A DNA stretch of 5,572 nt. It comes from Gammaproteobacteria bacterium. GTDB lineage: Bacteria > Pseudomonadota > Gammaproteobacteria > UBA6429 > Thiohalophilaceae. The translations under genes were made by a program, and so were the position numbers. Positions within the stretch are counted from its first letter, which is position 1; each line of letters starts with the position of its first letter. This document shows, in pieces, positions 1-5,572 of this stretch. The notes under the pieces were generated by a model, which saw only the letters and a list, made by a program, of their open reading frames with translations, had not been told where the DNA came from and ran no database searches. The stretch lies in contig JAOUOK010000151.1 in assembly GCA_029880425.1 (NCBI GenBank), positions 1 through 5,572 on the forward strand, in the 5' to 3' direction.

Positions 1-321
1 GGTTGGCTTTGTGCGTTCAAGTAAATGTTTGAGATCAAAGCGATAAATGAAACCAGGTAAGGCAAAAACCAGGAATAAACAAAATGTTGAGGCATAGAAT
101 TCCCAGTCCTGGGAATACACATCAGAAGTAAATTTCTTTTCAATACCAAGCGCAACCAGGCCAATTAACAGGTACAAAACAAACCATTCCAGCAGGCATA
201 ACCAGATTGATTTCTTTCCTGATTTAACCGAAACAAGGCCAAATAAGCGTTCACTGATCCAGGGTAAGTTTGCCGCAATAAACGCGACGATAAGAAAAAT
301 AGTTATGACCGTGCCTAACAT
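1..321 (-). CDS. DUF2818 family small membrane protein, 3' end cut by window edge
   Basis: Reading from the ATG at 319-321, 107 codons stay open to the window edge without a stop, so the C-terminus is missing, probably by only a few residues because DUF2818 proteins are about 100 residues long. Three hydrophobic segments are visible at residues 2-19, 39-60 and 77-93, so this is an inner-membrane protein. Family-like features are the ANLP motif (17-20) followed by ERLF (24-27), a glutamate inside the second membrane segment (Glu45, in LLEWFVLY), DWEFY (72-76) and PGFIYR (89-94), then a basic tail. An in-frame TAG 27 nt upstream leaves no earlier ATG, and a weak AGGG ribosome site lies 8 nt before the start. 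It is the next gene after nuoN, same strand, 92 nt away. The function of DUF2818 is not established; a role in complex I assembly or stability is inferred from position only. Recognition was made from the sequence pattern, not a search. Confidence 0.85.
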   Translation of the reverse strand, partial: MLGTVITIFLIVAFIAANLPWISERLFGLVSVKSGKKSIWLCLLEWFVLYLLIGLVALGIEKKFTSDVYSQDWEFYASTFCLFLVFALPGFIYRFDLKHLLERTKPT

Positions 322-325
322 GAAA

Positions 326-362
326 AATGCCCTGTATTTAACTCTAATCTAACGAGGGCATT
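326..362 (-). promoter_or_regulatory. Hairpin covering the ribosome binding site of the DUF2818 gene
   Basis: On the minus strand AATGCCCT (362-355) and AGGGCATT (333-326) form a perfect 8-bp inverted repeat with a 21-nt AT-rich loop. The second arm contains the AGGG that serves as the likely ribosome binding site, and the ATG follows 4 nt after the stem. A short run of T (five, two of them in the stem) follows the GC-rich part, so it also resembles a weak intrinsic terminator, but the loop is long and the T tract short. Sequestering the ribosome site or partial attenuation after nuoN are both possible; neither is shown by sequence alone. Confidence 0.4.
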
Positions 363-392
363 ATTCTATCGTATTTTGGGAAAAAATGTTCC
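363..392 (-). promoter_or_regulatory. Possible weak sigma70-type promoter for the DUF2818 gene
   Basis: On the minus strand, TAGAAT (368-363) matches the -10 consensus TATAAT at five of six positions, and GGAACA (392-387) matches the -35 consensus TTGACA at three of six, with an 18-nt spacer in AT-rich DNA. Transcription would begin near 356, within the first arm of the downstream hairpin. The sequence lies in the 92-nt spacer after nuoN, the longest gap in the window. Such matches are common by chance in AT-rich spacers, so this is tentative. Confidence 0.25.
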
Positions 393-413
393 GCTGTGTA
401 ATGAATTATTAAG

Positions 414-1853
414 TTAGGACATTACAACTTGCTTACATAATTCTAACAAGTCACCCGGCATTAATCCGATTAGCAGAATTAACGAAGTATTAAGTGTAAA
501 TACCCAGCGCAAATCAGTCGCGCATTCAATCGCTTGCGAATCTTCTGGTTTGTCAAAGTACATCAGCTTAATGATACGTAAGTAGTAGAAAGCACCGATA
601 ATCGAGAAGATAACGGCTACTGCAGCTAACCAAAGCAAGTCAGCAGAAACAACCGCTTTAAGAACAGATAATTTAGCCCAGAAGCCAACAAACGGAGGAA
701 CACCGGCCATTGAGAACATGATAAACAACATCATCATGGCCAGCCAGGGACTGCGTTGATTAAGCCCCTTGTAATCTTCAAGCTTATCAGCCTCAAAGCC
801 TTTACGGCTCATAATGATAATGACACCAAAACTCGCCATCGCCATCAGGACATAAGTGATGGTGTAGAACATGGAAGCGGCAAAACCTTCAGCCGTACCC
901 GAAAGTACACCCAGCATTAAGAAACCAATATGGGAAATGGTTGAGTATGCCAGCATACGCTTGATATTCGTCTGCGCAATGGCAACGATATTACCTATGG
1001 CCATCGAAGAAACAGCGAGGATAATCAGGATACCCTGCCACTGGGCATGAATCTCCAGCAGGCCACCAACGAGTAAACGCATCAGCATGGCAAAAGCGGC
1101 AATCTTTGGCGCTGTTGCGATATAAATTGTTACCGCGGTAGGTGAACCCTGGTAAACATCCGGTACCCACATGTGAAATGGTACAGCACCCAGTTTAAAC
1201 GCAATACCTACAATAATGAAAACCAGGCCAAAGGCTAAAATGGTTTTATCTGTTACAGAACTCAGTTGTTGACTGACAACCTGTAAATCAAGACTACCTG
1301 TTGCACCGTAGAGCATCGACATACCATAGAGCAACATACCTGAAGCGATGGCACCGAGTACAAAATATTTCATTGCCGACTCAGAAGCAATACTTGAATC
1401 ACGCTGTAAAGCTACCATTGCATATAAACAAAGTGATAAAAGCTCCAGGCCAAGGTATAAAGTCAGGAAACTGCTTGCTGAAATCATGATCATCATACCC
1501 AGCGTACCAAACAAGCCAAGTACAAAGTATTCACCGGAGAAAATGTTACGCTGAATTAAGTAATCTTTTGAATATAAGAAGGTAATAAATGTCGCAAAAT
1601 AAACACCCAGCTTGAGAATGGAACTCATAGGATCAGCAACAAATGTCTGGCTAAACAAGTAAAAAGTATCATTACTGAACAGGCTAAGTGTTAAGACAAA
1701 AGCCACCACCAAAGTAAACTGAGACAGGAAATAAGTAATATGGCGATTTTTATCCGTAAGAAATAAATCAACCACCAGAATAATACATGCCATGGTGAGG
1801 ATGAATATTTCAGGTGTTGCCAGATTCAAATGTGTTAATAATGTTGCAGTCAT
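414..1853 (-). CDS. nuoN: NADH-quinone oxidoreductase subunit N (complex I antiporter-like subunit)
   Basis: 479 residues, full length for NuoN (E. coli about 485). It is one of three Mrp-antiporter-like subunits of the complex I membrane arm and forms the proton channel closest to the quinone-binding part. It is hydrophobic throughout, in keeping with the family's 14 helices. Expected channel residues are present: Glu137 in the TM5 motif YLGLELLSL (E. coli Glu133), Lys220 in AFKLGAVPFHMW (Lys217), Lys250 in TAPKIAAF (Lys247) and Lys394 in GFWAKL (Lys395). The NuoN signatures VPDVYQGSPT (230-239) and LAYSTISHIGF (301-311) distinguish it from NuoL and NuoM. The start at 1853 is supported by GAGAG (1861-1865) 7 nt upstream. 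It begins 21 nt after nuoM ends, so it should share the transcript and be translated in step. The stop is TAA. No damage is visible. Confidence 0.98.
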   Translation of the reverse strand: MTATLLTHLNLATPEIFILTMACIILVVDLFLTDKNRHITYFLSQFTLVVAFVLTLSLFSNDTFYLFSQTFVADPMSSILKLGVYFATFITFLYSKDYLIQRNIFSGEYFVLGLFGTLGMMIMISASSFLTLYLGLELLSLCLYAMVALQRDSSIASESAMKYFVLGAIASGMLLYGMSMLYGATGSLDLQVVSQQLSSVTDKTILAFGLVFIIVGIAFKLGAVPFHMWVPDVYQGSPTAVTIYIATAPKIAAFAMLMRLLVGGLLEIHAQWQGILIILAVSSMAIGNIVAIAQTNIKRMLAYSTISHIGFLMLGVLSGTAEGFAASMFYTITYVLMAMASFGVIIIMSRKGFEADKLEDYKGLNQRSPWLAMMMLFIMFSMAGVPPFVGFWAKLSVLKAVVSADLLWLAAVAVIFSIIGAFYYLRIIKLMYFDKPEDSQAIECATDLRWVFTLNTSLILLIGLMPGDLLELCKQVVMS

Positions 1854-1860
1854 TACTTTG

Positions 1861-1865
1861 CTCTC
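1861..1865 (-). promoter_or_regulatory. Ribosome binding site of nuoN
   Basis: GAGAG on the minus strand lies 7 nt before the ATG at 1851-1853, inside the 21-nt nuoM-nuoN spacer. It supports this start over the next methionine (residue 21). Confidence 0.6.
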
Positions 1866-1874
1866 AATTCACTC

Positions 1875-3392
1875 TTATAATTTACTTTGCATAACATGTT
1901 GCAACAGGTTCACAACAGTAACATCCATTACTTCAACTAATGGCGCTGGCCATACCCCGAATAACAATACTGTAAATGCTAAAACAGCAAGGAAGAAAAA
2001 TTCACGTTTATTAATATCTTGCATGGTTGACACAGCATCATTAACCACTTTACCAAAGATCACTCGCTTCACCATCCACAAGGTATAAGCTGCACCAATA
2101 ATTAATGTTGTTGCGGCGAGGAATGCATACCAGAAGTTTGCTTTAAAACTACTTAAAATAACCATGAATTCACCGACAAAACCTGAAGTTCCAGGTAACC
2201 CTGCGTTTGCCATGGCAAAGAAAACCATGAAAGCAGCAAATTTTGGCATGTGGTTTACTACGCCACCATAATCTTTAATTTGACGACTATGCAGGCGGTC
2301 ATACATCACCCCTACACAGAGGAACATGGCACCAGAAATAAAGCCGTGCGAGATCATTTGCACCATGCCGCCTTCCATACCAAGTGCAGCTCCTTTAAGG
2401 TTGCCGCTGTTTTCCAGTATCTGGAATGAAATAAAGAAACCTAATGTGACAAAGCCCATGTGTGAAATTGATGAATAAGCTATCAGCTTCTTCATATCTT
2501 TTTGTACAAGTGCAACAAAACCAATATAAACTACCGCAATTAATGACAAGGTAATCATTAACCAGTCAAGTTCATGACTGGCATCCGGTGTAATTGGTAA
2601 AGAGAATCGTAAGAAGCCATAGCCACCAAGTTTCAACATGATTGCAGCAAGTATCACTGAACCACCCGTTGGTGCTTCAACATGTGCATCAGGTAACCAG
2701 GTATGTACTGGCCACATTGGAACTTTTACTGCAAAAGCTAACAAAAATGCAATAAAGATTAAAATTTGCGGTGTCATTCCCAGCTTTAAATCATGATACG
2801 CCAGGATTTCAAAGCTGTTACTTTGTGTATACATATACAACAAGGCAATTAACATGAAAACTGAACCAAAGAAGGTATACAAAAAGAACTTAATCGTTGC
2901 ATAAACACGGTTTGGGCCACCCCATACACCAATCACGATAAACATTGGAATGAGCAGTGCTTCCCAGAACACATAAAACAAGGCTGCATCTAATGCTGAA
3001 AATACACCAATCATTAAACCTTCCATGATAAGGAATGCAGCCATGTATTGCTCTACCTTATCCTTAATCACTTCCCAGCCTGCAATGACAACAATAACTG
3101 TCATAAAAGTGGTTAAGATAATAAGCGGCATCGAAATACCATCAATACCAAGGTGATAGTTAACATTAAATGATTCAATCCAGCTATGTTTTTCAGCAAA
3201 CTGCATAACCGAAGTTGTCGTATCAAAATTCGTATAAAGAGGAATAGAAAGTACGAAAGTAACTATAGATATTAATAAGGCAATAATACGTGTATTAGCT
3301 GCATTATCTTTTTTTGTAAACGCAAGCAATAACAGGCCGCCGATAATCGGTGTCCAAATAACCAGGCTTAATAATGGCCAATCTAAAAACAT
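1875..3392 (-). CDS. nuoM: NADH-quinone oxidoreductase subunit M (complex I antiporter-like subunit)
   Basis: 505 residues, close to E. coli NuoM (509). It is the middle antiporter-like subunit of the complex I membrane arm, between NuoL and NuoN, and carries one proton channel (14 helices in the family). Visible key residues are Glu144 in the TM5 motif FWEALLIPM (E. coli Glu144), Lys223 in AVKVPMWPVHTWLPDAHVEA (E. coli Lys234), Lys254 in IMLKLGGYG (Lys265) and Glu408 in GFVGEFM (Glu407). NuoM has glutamate at that last site where NuoL and NuoN have lysine, which confirms the assignment. YHLGIDGISMPL (79-90) and LIAYSSISHMGF (303-314) are also typical. The start at 3392 has AAAGG 8 nt upstream. 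It follows nuoL after 57 nt, the longer of the spacers inside the nuo genes, and precedes nuoN by 21 nt. Stop TAA. The reading frame is intact. Confidence 0.98.
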   Translation of the reverse strand: MFLDWPLLSLVIWTPIIGGLLLLAFTKKDNAANTRIIALLISIVTFVLSIPLYTNFDTTTSVMQFAEKHSWIESFNVNYHLGIDGISMPLIILTTFMTVIVVIAGWEVIKDKVEQYMAAFLIMEGLMIGVFSALDAALFYVFWEALLIPMFIVIGVWGGPNRVYATIKFFLYTFFGSVFMLIALLYMYTQSNSFEILAYHDLKLGMTPQILIFIAFLLAFAVKVPMWPVHTWLPDAHVEAPTGGSVILAAIMLKLGGYGFLRFSLPITPDASHELDWLMITLSLIAVVYIGFVALVQKDMKKLIAYSSISHMGFVTLGFFISFQILENSGNLKGAALGMEGGMVQMISHGFISGAMFLCVGVMYDRLHSRQIKDYGGVVNHMPKFAAFMVFFAMANAGLPGTSGFVGEFMVILSSFKANFWYAFLAATTLIIGAAYTLWMVKRVIFGKVVNDAVSTMQDINKREFFFLAVLAFTVLLFGVWPAPLVEVMDVTVVNLLQHVMQSKL

Positions 3393-3400
3393 GTTTATAA

Positions 3401-3405
3401 CCTTT
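3401..3405 (-). promoter_or_regulatory. Ribosome binding site of nuoM
   Basis: AAAGG on the minus strand, 8 nt before the ATG at 3390-3392. It sits just downstream, in the direction of transcription, of the hairpin and palindromes in the nuoL-nuoM spacer. Confidence 0.65.
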
Positions 3406-3406
3406 T

Positions 3407-3434
3407 CTTCTAGAAGCTTCTGTGCAAAAGCTTC
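3407..3434 (-). repeat. Hairpin and overlapping palindromes in the nuoL-nuoM spacer
   Basis: In transcript sense, GAAGCTT (3434-3428) pairs with AAGCTTC (3419-3413), a 7-bp stem with an 8-nt loop. Because AAGCTT is itself a palindrome, the same bases also form the 10-bp palindrome AGAAGCTTCT (3412-3421), which overlaps a second one, CTTCTAGAAG (3407-3416), next to the nuoM ribosome site. There is no T run after the stem, so it is not an intrinsic terminator. An RNA processing or stability element, or a protein-binding site, are possible readings; only the symmetry is directly seen. Confidence 0.45.
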
Positions 3435-3449
3435 ATCATTATTTTAAAT

Positions 3450-5417
3450 TTAGAGTACAAAAATACCCATCAATACAATTAAACCAATTATCATCGCAAA
3501 GGCGTAATGATAGAGATAACCTGTCTGGATATGGCGAACAACACCACTTATATAACCCACAGCTTTAGCCGAGCCATTAACAATTAATCCATCAATCAAC
3601 TTCACATCACCGAACTTCCATAGTGCTTTACCAATCCCTACACTACCGGCGGCAAATACTATTTCATTAAATTTGTCGGCATAGTATTTATTCACTAAGA
3701 CCTTATGTACAAATGAGAGTTTTTGTTCAAACATTTCCGGAATATCGGGACGTTTCATATACAGGAACCAGGCGACACCTACACCGGCAGCCGCTAACCA
3801 TGCGGGACCAGGAGCATATATCGCGTGTAACCCCATACTAAACCAGCCATGGAAATACTCTTTACTTAACTGACCTAATACATCATGTGCAGGTAATACA
3901 AAGATCGCTTTACCAAAGAAGTCACCAAATGACATGTCAGCGACAAAAATCGCACCAATCACTACCGAGGGAATAGCAAGGAATACTAGCGGTAGCCAGA
4001 CAACCTTATCTGTTTCATGTAAATGTTCACGGGTATGTTCATCCATACGCTCTTTGCCATGGAAAACCAGGAAGTACATACGGAAACTGTATAACGCGGT
4101 AATAAAGACACCGGCTAACACCGCGAAGTAGGCAAAACTTGAACCAGCAAGTTGCGATTGCTGTACCGCAAGGATAATAGAATCTTTTGAATAGAAGCCG
4201 GCAAAGAATGGCGTACCAATTAATGCAAGTGAACCTATTAACGAGGTAATCCAGGTGAACGGCATATACTTTCGTAAACCACCCATCTTGCGCATATCCT
4301 GTTCATGGTGCATCGCGATAATGACCGAACCAGCACCCAGGAAGAGTAATGCCTTAAAGAAGGCATGCGTCATTAAATGGAAGACACCTGCAGCATATGC
4401 AGAGGCACCTAAGGCCACGGTCATATAACCAAGTTGTGAAAGTGTAGAATAGGCAACAACTCGTTTAATATCATTTTGAACCAGCCCTAAGAAGCCCATA
4501 AATAAAGCAGTTATGGCACCAATAACCAGGACAAAACTTAGCGCAGTTTCAGAGAATTCAAACAACGGTGACATACGCGTCACCATGAAGATACCTGCCG
4601 TTACCATGGTTGCTGCATGGATTAATGCAGAGATAGGCGTTGGGCCTTCCATTGAATCGGGTAACCAGACATGCAGTGGTACCTGTGCAGACTTACCCAT
4701 TGCACCAATAAATAAGGAAATACAAATTACTGTCATGACTGACCATTCACTACCTGGAAAAATTTCCATGGTCTGGCCGTTCACTTTATCAACACCGGCA
4801 AAAACCGTGGCGTAATCCAGCGAACCGAAATACATCAATACAGCAGCAATACCAAGCAAGAAACCAAAGTCACCCACACGGTTAACCAGGAAGGCTTTCA
4901 TGTTTGCATAAATCGCGGTATCACGCGTGTACCAGAAGCCAATCAACAGGTATGAAACTAAACCAACCGCTTCCCAACCAAAGAATAACTGCATAAAGTT
5001 ATTTGCCATGATCAACATAAGCATTGAGAAAGTGAATAGAGAGATATAACTAAAGAAACGTTGATAACCCGGATCTTCTTTCATATAACCGATGGTATAG
5101 ATATGCACCATAAGTGAAACAAAAGTCACCACGACCATCATCATGGAAGTCAGCTCATCAACCAGGAAACCCACTTCGAGGCTTAGGCCATCAACCATCA
5201 TCCATTGATAAATCGTGCCATTAAAAACTGCACCGCCATCGATGTTGATATGTTTAAAAACTAAAATAGATAAAACACATGAAATAGCCACACCAATAAT
5301 GGTTACCCAGTGTGCACCACTACGCCCAATTTTCTGACCAAAGAAACCGGCGATGATGGCACCAATTAATGGTGATAAAACAATCCAGATATATATGTTT
5401 TGCATGTTATCTGCCAT
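3450..5417 (-). CDS. nuoL: NADH-quinone oxidoreductase subunit L (complex I distal antiporter-like subunit)
   Basis: 655 residues, somewhat longer than E. coli NuoL (613) but within the usual range. It is the outermost antiporter-like subunit of the membrane arm; the family has 16 helices, a proton channel and a long lateral helix that runs back along NuoM and NuoN. Key residues seen are Glu149 in FFGWEAVGL (E. coli Glu144), Asp183 in NRVGDFGF (Asp178), Lys242 in GAMGKSAQVPLHVWLPDSME (Lys229), His267 in ALIHAATMV (His254), Lys355 in THAFFKALLFL (Lys342) and Lys411 in GFYSKDSI (Lys399). The C-terminal part beyond about residue 540, including the VNKYYADKFNE region (575-585), corresponds to the lateral-helix segment and final helix. 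The start at 5417 is backed by AAGGGG 6 nt upstream; Met5 would be too far from it. It begins 3 nt after the nuoK stop, so translation is probably coupled. Stop TAA. Confidence 0.98.
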   Translation of the reverse strand: MADNMQNIYIWIVLSPLIGAIIAGFFGQKIGRSGAHWVTIIGVAISCVLSILVFKHINIDGGAVFNGTIYQWMMVDGLSLEVGFLVDELTSMMMVVVTFVSLMVHIYTIGYMKEDPGYQRFFSYISLFTFSMLMLIMANNFMQLFFGWEAVGLVSYLLIGFWYTRDTAIYANMKAFLVNRVGDFGFLLGIAAVLMYFGSLDYATVFAGVDKVNGQTMEIFPGSEWSVMTVICISLFIGAMGKSAQVPLHVWLPDSMEGPTPISALIHAATMVTAGIFMVTRMSPLFEFSETALSFVLVIGAITALFMGFLGLVQNDIKRVVAYSTLSQLGYMTVALGASAYAAGVFHLMTHAFFKALLFLGAGSVIIAMHHEQDMRKMGGLRKYMPFTWITSLIGSLALIGTPFFAGFYSKDSIILAVQQSQLAGSSFAYFAVLAGVFITALYSFRMYFLVFHGKERMDEHTREHLHETDKVVWLPLVFLAIPSVVIGAIFVADMSFGDFFGKAIFVLPAHDVLGQLSKEYFHGWFSMGLHAIYAPGPAWLAAAGVGVAWFLYMKRPDIPEMFEQKLSFVHKVLVNKYYADKFNEIVFAAGSVGIGKALWKFGDVKLIDGLIVNGSAKAVGYISGVVRHIQTGYLYHYAFAMIIGLIVLMGIFVL

Positions 5418-5420
5418 GCC

Positions 5421-5572
5421 CTACCCCTTCATGGTATCCAGTTCTTCGACATCAATCGTGCGTTTATTACGGAACAACACCACCAAGATAGCCAAACCTA
5501 TTGCCGCTTCGGCAGCAGCAACAGTAAGAATAAAGAAAACAAAAACCTGTCCCGATAAATCACCGAGGAAAT
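5421..5572 (-). CDS. nuoK: NADH-quinone oxidoreductase subunit K, C-terminal half (5' end cut by window edge)
   Basis: Only the last 49 residues are in the window, followed by TAG at 5421-5423; NuoK is normally about 100 residues, so roughly half is missing at the right edge. The visible part reads from [13 protein letters not shown] through the third membrane helix to the basic and acidic tail [15 protein letters not shown]. The motif [14 protein letters not shown] carries the conserved buried glutamate equivalent to E. coli Glu72, needed for proton transfer between the quinone site and the antiporter-like subunits. Its partner, Glu36, is outside the window. NuoK is a three-helix inner-membrane subunit of complex I. 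Its last codons contain the ribosome site of nuoL, 3 nt downstream. Conservation of the helix and tail makes the call secure despite the truncation. Confidence 0.96.
   Translation of the reverse strand, partial: FLGDLSGQVFVFFILTVAAAEAAIGLAILVVLFRNKRTIDVEELDTMKG
5424..5429 (-). promoter_or_regulatory. Ribosome binding site of nuoL inside the end of nuoK
   Basis: AAGGGG on the minus strand overlaps the final Lys-Gly codons of nuoK and sits 6 nt before the nuoL ATG. The stop of nuoK lies between the ribosome site and the nuoL start, an arrangement that favours re-initiation by the same ribosomes. It fixes the nuoL start at 5417. Confidence 0.75.

Noticed and set aside
99..116. Inverted repeat ATTCCCAG-TC-CTGGGAAT, 8-bp arms with a 2-base centre
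   Set aside because: It lies inside the DUF2818 coding sequence over the conserved DWEFY region, so codon constraint explains the bases; it is too far inside the gene to act as a terminator and has no T run.
1301..1554. Two overlapping short plus-strand open frames opposite nuoN
   Set aside because: Both are antisense to conserved nuoN coding sequence and to each other in different frames; no initiation signals or protein features.
1792..2088. Plus-strand open frame spanning the nuoM-nuoN junction
   Set aside because: It is antisense to the 3' end of nuoM and the start of nuoN, rich in Thr/Asn/Ser as expected for the complement of hydrophobic codons, and resembles no protein I know.
3934..4131. 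Plus-strand open frame of 65 codons opposite nuoL
   Set aside because: Antisense shadow of the nuoL coding region without a ribosome site or recognisable motif.
4513..4815. Plus-strand open frame of 100 codons inside nuoL
   Set aside because: It lies fully antisense to a highly conserved part of nuoL, has no ribosome site or recognisable domain, and its composition is that of a reverse-strand shadow.
414..5417. Possibility that nuoL, nuoM and nuoN are Mrp antiporter or hydrogenase (Hyf/Hyc, Ech) subunits
   Set aside because: The three subunits occur in the canonical K-L-M-N order with subunit-specific motifs and full lengths, including the NuoL lateral-helix region and the NuoM-specific glutamate, which fits complex I better than its relatives.

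Overview
The window holds the 3' end of a bacterial nuo operon, the genes for respiratory complex I (proton-pumping NADH:quinone oxidoreductase). All genes lie on the minus strand. In transcription order they are: the last half of nuoK (running in from the right edge), complete nuoL, nuoM and nuoN, and a small membrane-protein gene of the DUF2818 type whose stop codon lies just beyond the left edge. Coding sequence fills nearly everything. The only spacers are 3 nt (nuoK-nuoL), 57 nt (nuoL-nuoM), 21 nt (nuoM-nuoN) and 92 nt (nuoN-DUF2818 gene). No stretch over 300 bases lacks a gene, and I see no RNA genes, mobile elements or CRISPR arrays.

The organism is most likely a proteobacterium. The K-L-M-N order, the proteobacterial look of all four Nuo proteins, and a DUF2818 gene directly after nuoN (a neighbourhood known from beta- and gammaproteobacteria) point there. 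The moderately AT-rich composition and frequent TTA/ATT/AAA codons favour a gammaproteobacterium over the usually GC-rich betaproteobacteria. I cannot name a genus.

NuoL, NuoM and NuoN are the three antiporter-like subunits of the membrane arm. Each keeps the charged residues of its proton channel: a glutamate in TM5, the TM7 and TM8 lysines (or histidine in NuoL) and a TM12 lysine or glutamate. NuoK links this arm to the quinone-proximal part, and its second membrane glutamate is visible. By sequence the complex looks intact, with no frameshift or lost key residue. The DUF2818 protein has three predicted membrane helices and no established function; its position suggests a role tied to complex I.

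The window is mostly ordinary core metabolism. The parts worth a second look are the nuoN-DUF2818 spacer (an 8-bp hairpin covering the ribosome binding site of the last gene, next to a weak promoter-like sequence), a hairpin with overlapping palindromes in the nuoL-nuoM spacer, and a strongly strand-biased excess of the heptamer AACCAGG (CCTGGTT on the coding strand).
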